A DNA stretch of 64,000 nucleotides from WJMT01 sp964624145. GTDB taxonomy: Bacteria > Acidobacteriota > Aminicenantia > Aminicenantales > Aminicenantaceae. Location: assembly GCA_964624145.1 (NCBI GenBank), contig CAZUXT010000002.1:124001-188000 (forward strand), given 5' to 3'. A model generated the notes under the pieces. The model searched no databases, had not been told where the DNA came from, and was given only the letters and a program-made list of their open reading frames with translations. Both the position numbers and the translations under genes were made by a program. Shown in pieces: positions 58,920 to 64,000 of this stretch. Position 1 is the first letter of the stretch. Each line of letters begins with the position of its first letter.

Positions 58920-58948
58920 ATGTTAATAAACAATACTCTGTCTGTCAA
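58920..58948 (-). promoter_or_regulatory. Promoter of rpmH-rnpA-yidD-yidC operon
   Basis: Minus-strand TTGACA (58948-58943) with a 17-bp spacer to TAACAT (58925-58920). The predicted leader is about 30 nt. It would drive the long minus-strand block. Confidence 0.7.
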
Positions 58949-59031
58949 GCCCGTTTTGGTCTTGTGTGCGTTCTTAATCCTTACACCATGGCCTTTTTCT
59001 TCGTAATAATCCGGCTTATTTGTTTTTTTAT

Positions 59032-59060
59032 TTGACTTGGAGCCTTGAGTCTATTATAAT
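59032..59060 (+). promoter_or_regulatory. Consensus promoter of carD-like gene
   Basis: TTGACT (59032-59037), 17-bp spacer, perfect TATAAT (59055-59060). The start site would be around 59067-59068, only about 4-5 nt before the ATG at 59072, and no Shine-Dalgarno exists. Confidence 0.85.
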
Positions 59061-59071
59061 TTTTTTTACAT

Positions 59072-59590
59072 ATGGACTACCTATCGGTCGGAGATAAGGT
59101 CATATATCCCAACCAAGGAATTGGGATTATTGAAGATATCCAGAAGCAGGATTTATACGGGTTTAAGTCAAGGGTTTGCAGTCTAAGGATTGTTTCCAAC
59201 GATACTCTCGTTCTTATCCCTTTTTCAAGCGTGAGAGAAATGGGGATAAGAAAGCTGGTGAGTGAAGATAAAGTCAGAAAGATCTATGATTTTATGAGGG
59301 ATGGAATCGTGGATGTGAGCAAGAACTGGAAAGGAAGACATAAGGAGCATGAAGAACTTATGAAAACAGGTTCTCTTATTGATCTTGCTTTTGTCCTGAA
59401 GAGCCTCTATTATCTCAATCTCACGAAGCCTTTATCCTTTAGGGAAAAGAAGATGATGGAAAAAGCCAAGGCACTGCTGGTGTCTGAGATATCAGAAGTG
59501 ATTGATACTCCTAAGGATGAAGTTGAAGAAAGAGTGTTTAAGAATCTGTCCCTGTGCTATAAGGATACAGCCACCCAGATAGACTCCTGA
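59072..59590 (+). CDS. carD: CarD-family transcriptional regulator
   Basis: A 172-residue protein. The N-terminal RNA-polymerase-interaction domain (LSVGDKVIYPNQGIGIIEDIQKQDLYGFKSRVCSLRI) is followed by an all-helical C-terminal DNA-contacting domain (WKGRHKEHEELMKTGSLIDLAFVLKSLYYLN...FREKKMMEKAKALLVSEISEV). CarD binds RNA polymerase beta and stabilises open complexes, affecting rRNA and other promoters. It is divergent from rpmH. It appears to be translated from a nearly leaderless mRNA. Confidence 0.94.
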   Translation: MDYLSVGDKVIYPNQGIGIIEDIQKQDLYGFKSRVCSLRIVSNDTLVLIPFSSVREMGIRKLVSEDKVRKIYDFMRDGIVDVSKNWKGRHKEHEELMKTGSLIDLAFVLKSLYYLNLTKPLSFREKKMMEKAKALLVSEISEVIDTPKDEVEERVFKNLSLCYKDTATQIDS

Positions 59591-59677
59591 GTTTCAGGCT
59601 GCTGTCATCCGAGTCTCATTACCTGAATGTACCATAAAAAATCCTGTGGCTCTCAATCTGCAAACAATCCGGATTTA

Positions 59678-59706
59678 TTTACAATTCAACTGATTTATAT
59701 TATAAA
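59678..59706 (+). promoter_or_regulatory. Promoter of smpB-pfp
   Basis: TTTACA (59678-59683) and TATAAA (59701-59706) with a 17-bp spacer, 50 nt before the smpB ATG. Confidence 0.6.
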
Positions 59707-59757
59707 TTACGGTGACAAAGGATTAATATTCCAGATAGGCATTATAGGCAGTGTGTC

Positions 59758-60213
59758 ATGAGATTGGTGGCAAAGAACAAAAAGGCCTTTTTCAATTATG
59801 ATATTATTGATACTTTTGAGGCCGGGATTTCTTTGGTCGGCAGTGAGGTTAAGGCCATCAGAGAAGGAAGGATCAGTATTAAGGAAAGTTATGTTGATAT
59901 CAAAGACGGAGAAGTGTTTCTTCTTAACTGCCACATCAGCCATTATGAAGCAGCCAATCGTTTCAACCATGATCCGTTGCGTGGCAGAAAGCTTCTTCTT
60001 CACAAGCGGGAAATAAAGCGTCTTATTGGCAAGATCAGGCAAAAAGGATTGACAATCATTCCCACTAAAGTGGTGATTAATGATAAAGGATTTGTTAAAG
60101 TGGAGATATCACTGGCTAGAGGCAAAAAGGTTTATGAAAAAAGAGAAGCGATCAAAGAAAGGGAACAGGAAAGAGACTTGAGAGCGGAATTGAAAAGACA
60201 CCGAAAAGGATAA
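59758..60213 (+). CDS. smpB: tmRNA-binding protein SmpB
   Basis: A 151-residue protein with VAKNKKAFFNYDIIDTFEAGISLVGSEVKAIREGR, NCHISHYEAANRFNHDPLRGRKLLLHKREI and the basic tail. It delivers tmRNA to stalled ribosomes. The ssrA RNA is not seen in the window. RBS is weak. Confidence 0.97.
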   Translation: MRLVAKNKKAFFNYDIIDTFEAGISLVGSEVKAIREGRISIKESYVDIKDGEVFLLNCHISHYEAANRFNHDPLRGRKLLLHKREIKRLIGKIRQKGLTIIPTKVVINDKGFVKVEISLARGKKVYEKREAIKEREQERDLRAELKRHRKG

Positions 60214-60237
60214 AATATTTTATTTGAAGAGGGAAAA

Positions 60238-61443
60238 ATGGTTCATATGAAAAAAAAGAAAGGGGTCATAGGAATTCTCACTGGCGGAGGCGATGTGCCT
60301 GGATTGAATCCAGCCATAAGAGCGATCACCATAAGAGCTCTTCGTGAGGGGTATGAAGTCGTGGGCATACGCAGAGGGTGGGCCGGTTTGTTAGATATGG
60401 ACAGGGATGATAAAGAGTCGCAAAGTCATCATTATCAATTACTTACAGAAGACATAGTGAACAAAGCAGGGCGTACGGGCGGAACTTTTCTGCATACTTC
60501 GAGAACCCGGCCGAGTCATGTCCCTGATGTCAATGTCCCAGTTTTTTTAAAGGATAAGTACAATAAAAAGACAAATGACCTCACTAAAGAAGTGCTGAAA
60601 AATCTGGATTATCTTGGGATTGATTATCTCATCCCTGTGGGAGGAGATGATACATTGAGTTATGCTGTCAGACTGCATCACGAAGGAGTCAAGATTATCG
60701 GGATCCCGAAGACCATGGATAATGATGTCCCGGGGACCGACTACTGCATTGGATTCAGCACCTGTGTGACCCGTATCATTAGTTTGACTCATTCTCTGAG
60801 AACCACTGCCGGCTCTCATGAGAGATTTTTAGTGATAGAGGTTTTCGGAAGATATGCGGGGTATACAGCCCTGATTCCCACTATGGCGGGCGCTGCAAAC
60901 AGATGTGTGATTCCCGAATATAAATTTAAGATTGAGAACCTGTGTGGATTACTCGCACAGGACCGCTTGACAAATCCCAGCAAATACTCAGTGGTTCTGG
61001 TTTCTGAAGGTGCTGTCTTTGAAGGGGAAGAAATGATATTTGAGAGTGATGAAAAAGATATGTTCGGGCATAAAAAATTGGGGGGCGTCGGAGACCTGAT
61101 TTCGAACCAGCTAAAAGAAATATCTCCCCAGTACAATAACGGGAGAAGAATCAACGTCATAAACCAGCGTTTGAGTTATTTGGTGAGATGCGGTGATCCC
61201 GATGCTATTGATTCGATCGTACCCATGGCCTTCGGGAATTTAGCTTTGGACCTCATTCTTGAGAAGGCCTCGGGCAGGATGGTTTCTTTAAGAAACGGGC
61301 AGTATGATAATGTTCCGATTGAAGTGGTCTCAAGTACAAAGAAAACAGTGGATGTCAATAAATATTACAATACGGGAAGGCTGAGGCCTTATTATAAGAG
61401 TTTTAATTACAAGCCTTTGTTTATCATGACCAGCGACTACTGA
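60238..61443 (+). CDS. pfp: 6-phosphofructokinase, probably PPi-dependent
   Basis: A 401-residue protein preceded by GAGGG. It has GILTGGGDVPGLNPAIRAI, the catalytic loop PKTMDNDVPGTDYCIGFSTC, and EVFGRYAGYTALIPTMAG. The phosphodonor determinants read GGDD (Asp138) and PKT (Lys158). ATP-PFKs have Gly at both positions, whereas the Asp/Lys pair is typical of pyrophosphate-dependent enzymes. It would interconvert fructose-6-P and fructose-1,6-bisphosphate reversibly, sparing ATP. 24 nt after smpB. Confidence 0.93.
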   Translation: MVHMKKKKGVIGILTGGGDVPGLNPAIRAITIRALREGYEVVGIRRGWAGLLDMDRDDKESQSHHYQLLTEDIVNKAGRTGGTFLHTSRTRPSHVPDVNVPVFLKDKYNKKTNDLTKEVLKNLDYLGIDYLIPVGGDDTLSYAVRLHHEGVKIIGIPKTMDNDVPGTDYCIGFSTCVTRIISLTHSLRTTAGSHERFLVIEVFGRYAGYTALIPTMAGAANRCVIPEYKFKIENLCGLLAQDRLTNPSKYSVVLVSEGAVFEGEEMIFESDEKDMFGHKKLGGVGDLISNQLKEISPQYNNGRRINVINQRLSYLVRCGDPDAIDSIVPMAFGNLALDLILEKASGRMVSLRNGQYDNVPIEVVSSTKKTVDVNKYYNTGRLRPYYKSFNYKPLFIMTSDY

Positions 61444-61457
61444 CTTTATTCATAAAA

Positions 61458-62441
61458 TCAGCTTTTTTGATTGTGCGCAAGCCGGGCCGCTAATTTTATG
61501 GCCTCGTACATGCTGGTCGGATCAGCTGTCCCTTTTCCGGCGATATCAAACGCTGTCCCATGGTCGGGAGAGGTCCGAATAAAAGGAAGGCCGAGAGTCA
61601 CATTGACTCCTTCGTTGAATGAGACAAGTTTGAAGGCAATGAGACCCTGGTCATGATAGAGAGAGGCCACGATTTTTTTGCTTTCTTTATAAGCTTTGTT
61701 AAAGACAGTATCAGGGGGAAAGGGGCCGCTTATGTTCACCCCTTTTTCTTGAGCTTCTTTGACAGCAGAAATGATTTCATCGATCTCTTCGCGTCCCATT
61801 ATTCCTCCCTCTCCCGCATGGGGATTTATGCCCGGAACAAGAAGGTGGAATTTTCGGTTAAATGCCTTTTGGGTGAAAGTATCTAATCTTAAGAAAAAGT
61901 GATACAGGTCTTTTTTTTTGACTTTTTGCAGGGCCTTTTTTAAAGAGATATGATGGGTGAACAAAGCGACTTTCATGTTTTTAGAGAAAAAGGACATGAT
62001 TGCTTCAGGATAATTTCTGGATAGGTATTCCGTATGACCGGCCCAGTCTATACCCGCAAGTTCCCATGCCTTTTTTGATATAGGGGCCGTGACCACAGCA
62101 TCAAGAGTGCCTTTTTCCGCCTTTTCAACCGCTTTTTTAAAACAATTAAATGATAATGCGCCGTTTTCTTTACAGGGATGATTTGATGGAATTGACTGTG
62201 GATGAAAGGGCATATCATACACTGTGATTCTTGGGGATTTAAGTGTCTTTTGAGGCGTATAATCAGGAATTTTTCTATTAAAACCTACTCTCTCTATTTC
62301 TTTATCAATGATAAATCTGGGCCCGAAGAGGATGTAGTCTGCTTCCGGAAGGTTGGGGAAGGAAAAAAGGGCCTTTATGGTGACTTCAGGTCCTATCCCC
62401 CCCGGATCTCCTAAGCTGATTCCGATTGTAGTGAGCGCCAT
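61458..62441 (-). CDS. pdxA: 4-hydroxythreonine-4-phosphate dehydrogenase
   Basis: A 327-residue protein: TTIGISLGDPGGIGPEVTIKAL, VTAPISKKAWELAGIDWAGHTEYLS (metal-binding His), LVPGINPHAGEGGIMGREE and ASLYHDQGLIAFKLVSFNEGVNVTLGLPFIRTSPDHGTAFDIAGKG. It acts in the DXP-dependent pyridoxal-phosphate route. Likely co-transcribed with the Hfq-like gene 18 nt upstream. Confidence 0.96.
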   Translation of the reverse strand: MALTTIGISLGDPGGIGPEVTIKALFSFPNLPEADYILFGPRFIIDKEIERVGFNRKIPDYTPQKTLKSPRITVYDMPFHPQSIPSNHPCKENGALSFNCFKKAVEKAEKGTLDAVVTAPISKKAWELAGIDWAGHTEYLSRNYPEAIMSFFSKNMKVALFTHHISLKKALQKVKKKDLYHFFLRLDTFTQKAFNRKFHLLVPGINPHAGEGGIMGREEIDEIISAVKEAQEKGVNISGPFPPDTVFNKAYKESKKIVASLYHDQGLIAFKLVSFNEGVNVTLGLPFIRTSPDHGTAFDIAGKGTADPTSMYEAIKLAARLAHNQKS

Positions 62442-62459
62442 TTTTTTCAGGGAAAAGTG

Positions 62460-62777
62460 TCAGTCCTTATTACTTTTTGATTTGGAGCTTGGCTCCAGCT
62501 TGTACAAATACTTGATATTGTTTTTAAAGACCAAAAGATTTGGAGCGTTTTTACGGTTGATTTTCAAGCAGTTATAATCGTACCATTCGATTTGGCCTTC
62601 TATTTTATCTCCATCAACGAAAACGATCCCCATAAGGGTCTTTTTATTCATCTGTTTCAAATAATAATAGTTCTCCGCATAGGTATCGTAAGATGGGTGG
62701 GGTTTTTTTTGGGATATATTTTGTTTTTTACTCTCTTTATAATGGGAAAATTTTGGGCGTATTAATTTTCTGTTCAT
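62460..62777 (-). CDS. Hfq-like (Sm-fold) RNA-binding protein, divergent
   Basis: A 105-residue protein. About 45 N-terminal residues are basic and probably disordered. An Sm/LSm fold follows: YYYLKQMNKKTLMGIVFVDGDKIEGQIEWYDYNCLKINR corresponds to Hfq's Sm1, and NLLVFKNNIKYLYKLEP to Sm2. Hfq's hallmark YKHA becomes FKNN, keeping the Lys but losing the His that contacts uridine. The extension is N-terminal instead of C-terminal. Probably an sRNA/mRNA chaperone variant. Its start overlaps that of the plus-strand ORF (CATG). Confidence 0.75.
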   Translation of the reverse strand: MNRKLIRPKFSHYKESKKQNISQKKPHPSYDTYAENYYYLKQMNKKTLMGIVFVDGDKIEGQIEWYDYNCLKINRKNAPNLLVFKNNIKYLYKLEPSSKSKSNKD

Positions 62778-63042
62778 GTTATTCTCCGAGAAGCGGATTT
62801 TGCTAGAAGTACCTGATACTTATTTGTTTACAATTATAGCACTCCCTCCGAATTATTTCAATGACCCCGGGTTCGCAGGGAAGACAAAAAAAATCAGAAG
62901 GACACTATTGAAGGCAAGAACTTTTACTGATTTTCATTCGTATATTATAATAACAGAGAAGAACTTAACCAGCTTGGATGATGAACAAGTCGAGGTTGAA
63001 GAGACCAGGCCGGTCATAAGGAAGGAAAGATGGAAAAAATAA
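62776..63042 (+). CDS. Hypothetical small protein, start uncertain
   Basis: An 88-codon open frame leading into the lipoprotein gene with a 13-nt overlap. The ATG has no Shine-Dalgarno and shares bases with the divergent Hfq-like start, so a downstream TTG near 62803 is possible. The sequence is mixed (YLFTIIALPPNYFNDPG..., then basic, then acidic VEVEET) with no recognised family. It may be a small cytoplasmic protein coupled to the lipoprotein gene, or non-coding. Confidence 0.4.
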   Translation: MLFSEKRILLEVPDTYLFTIIALPPNYFNDPGFAGKTKKIRRTLLKARTFTDFHSYIIITEKNLTSLDDEQVEVEETRPVIRKERWKK

Positions 63043-63740
63043 AGATAAGCTTTGGATTAGCGGTTCTCATTTTTTTATTGTTTGTGTCTGTTACATGTAT
63101 TCCCATTGGCGAACTGCAGGAAGACTCCCGGACAGTAGAGCTTGAAGGGGCCCGGTTTGTTGAAGCGAGGTTTTATTTTGGCGCAGGTCAAATAGAGATA
63201 TTCGGGGGAACGAAACATCTTCTGGAAGGAGTGTTTGAATACAACATTCAGCGATGGAGACCTGAGATCAATTACCGTATAGAGGGCTCTCAAGGATTTC
63301 TTTCTGTCCGACAGGGTGATTCATCTGGAATTCCGGCAGGAAACGGAAGGAACTTCTGGGATATCTATTTGAACGAAGATATCCCTCTGGATTTGATAAT
63401 TGATATGGGCGCAGGAGAAGGGGACCTTGACCTTAAAGATTTGAACTTAACGTCACTCGATATAGATATAGGGGTCGGAGAGCTTGAAGTGGATATTTCC
63501 GGACGCTATCAGAATGACCTTGATGTTGTTATTGACGGTGGTGTGGGTTCCACAACAGTGTATCTACCCAGGGATACAGGTGTCATCGTTCAAGTGGATA
63601 AGGGTATTGGGTCCATAAGTTCAAGAGATTTCATAAAAAAAGGGAAATACCTTGTCAATGAGGCTTACGGGAAAACAGACGTTGAGATAAGAGCCGACAT
63701 TGATGCGGGAATCGGGAGCATTACCCTAAAACTCAGATAA
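63030..63740 (+). CDS. Lipoprotein with DUF4097/LiaF-like beta-helical (toast-rack) domain
   Basis: A 236-residue protein. Signal peptide MEKIKISFGLAVLIFLLFVSVTC with a lipobox-like VSVTC (Cys23). The rest is repeated beta-strands with Gly/Asp periodicity: FYFGAGQIEIFGG, IDMGAGEGDLDLKDLNL, IDIGVGELEVDISG, VIDGGVGSTTVYLP, DAGIGSITLKL. This is typical of DUF4097/toast-rack domains found in LiaF-like and adhesin-related envelope proteins. Function unknown; envelope stress or scaffolding is possible. Confidence 0.8.
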   Translation: MEKIKISFGLAVLIFLLFVSVTCIPIGELQEDSRTVELEGARFVEARFYFGAGQIEIFGGTKHLLEGVFEYNIQRWRPEINYRIEGSQGFLSVRQGDSSGIPAGNGRNFWDIYLNEDIPLDLIIDMGAGEGDLDLKDLNLTSLDIDIGVGELEVDISGRYQNDLDVVIDGGVGSTTVYLPRDTGVIVQVDKGIGSISSRDFIKKGKYLVNEAYGKTDVEIRADIDAGIGSITLKLR

Positions 63741-63776
63741 AGAAAACCTGACTTATTCATAAAAAGATGGCGATGT

Positions 63777-64000
63777 TCATTTGTCTTTACACCATTGATC
63801 CAGCCAATCGATGACGGTCTTGTGCCACAGTATGCTGTTGTGGGGTTTGAGAACCCAGTGATTTTCGTCAGGGAAATAGAGAAATTTGCTTGGAATGTGA
63901 AGGCGCTGCAGCGCGTTAAAAGTGGCCATCCCCTGAGTTTCCACGACTCTAAAATCATAAGCTCCGTGGATGATGAGCATCGGAGTTTTCCAATTTTTTA
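63777..64000 (-). CDS. C-terminal end of an S9-family (prolyl oligopeptidase-like) peptidase, partial
   Basis: The frame is open to the window edge (74 codons visible). It shows the end of an alpha/beta-hydrolase: TPMLIIHGAYDFRVVETQG with the catalytic Asp in HGAYD, and FPDENHWVLKPHN with the catalytic His, closing WLDQWCKDK. This is the pattern of acylaminoacyl/dipeptidyl peptidases (DPP-V-like). The nucleophile lies outside the window. Confidence 0.88.
   Translation of the reverse strand, partial: KNWKTPMLIIHGAYDFRVVETQGMATFNALQRLHIPSKFLYFPDENHWVLKPHNSILWHKTVIDWLDQWCKDK

Noticed and set aside
62442..62459. Terminator between the Hfq-like gene and pdxA
   Set aside because: The 18-nt gap contains no hairpin, so co-transcription is assumed.

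Overview
The window is one contiguous piece of a Gram-negative bacterial chromosome. It has Kdo (LPS) biosynthesis, an outer-membrane barrel, lipoproteins, YidC and undecaprenyl-phosphate recycling. The organism is probably an anaerobe, since it carries a [NiFe]-hydrogenase/HdrA operon, a hemerythrin-like protein, Fe-S proteins and an apparently PPi-dependent phosphofructokinase. The mix of 14-blade propeller sensor kinase, secreted S9 peptidases, GH97/GH36-type glycosidases, a permease/PadR pair and HdrA-Mvh hydrogenase fits Candidatus Aminicenantes/Acidobacteriota-like lineages. That placement is inference: there is no rRNA, tRNA or CRISPR array in the window.

Layout. 1-3044 (-): large propeller sensor kinase, cut off by the window edge, divergent from a secreted S9 peptidase (3184-6066). 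6302-7990 (+): hemerythrin-like protein coupled to a winged-helix Fe-S protein. 8026-9996 (-): GH97 glycosidase. 10187-14853 (-): a five-gene operon of calcium-binding-like secreted protein, outer-membrane barrel, small OB-fold-like exported protein, histidine kinase and sigma-54 activator. It is preceded by a good sigma-54 promoter and two tandem 16-bp palindromes that look like activator sites. 15101-17540: class A beta-lactamase-like enzyme (-) and a ChaN-like/PDZ protein (+). 17630-23715 (+): accA-hisS-aspS-fba-sulfotransferase. 23823-26716 (+): PadR regulator and FtsX-type permease with a promoter/operator. 26746-27858 (-): beta-lactamase-family serine hydrolase.

28186-33838 (+): ArsR regulator, hydrogenase protease, HdrA, MvhD, MvhG and MvhA in one overlapping operon; HdrB and HdrC are absent. 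Immediately after the mvhA stop comes a ~248-bp repeat, then a three-gene A+T-richer cargo (GH36-like alpha-galactosidase lipoprotein, DUF1573/rhodanese-like protein, thioredoxin-CcdA fusion), then a second ~90% identical direct copy of the repeat that ends in the stop codon of an acyl-CoA synthetase gene. Both copies have ~30-bp imperfect terminal inverted repeats and no transposase, so they look like MITEs flanking acquired cargo.

38459-42495: acyl-CoA synthetase and POT peptide transporter (-), small Cys-rich DUF2769 protein (+). 42510-58883 is an almost uninterrupted minus-strand block with many overlapping start/stop codons. In transcription order it is rpmH-rnpA-yidD-yidC-jag-mnmE-mnmG-(parS)-parA-parB-bactofilin-kdsB-pyrG-kdsA-kdsD-kdsC-manB-uppP-manC. 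It combines the classical origin-proximal gene set with chromosome partitioning and the Kdo/CTP supply route. Divergent from rpmH, where dnaA often lies, is a CarD-type regulator with a consensus promoter and almost no leader, followed by smpB and pfp. The window ends with pdxA and a divergent Hfq-like protein (-), a small ORF and a DUF4097-like lipoprotein (+), and the 3' end of another S9 peptidase (-).
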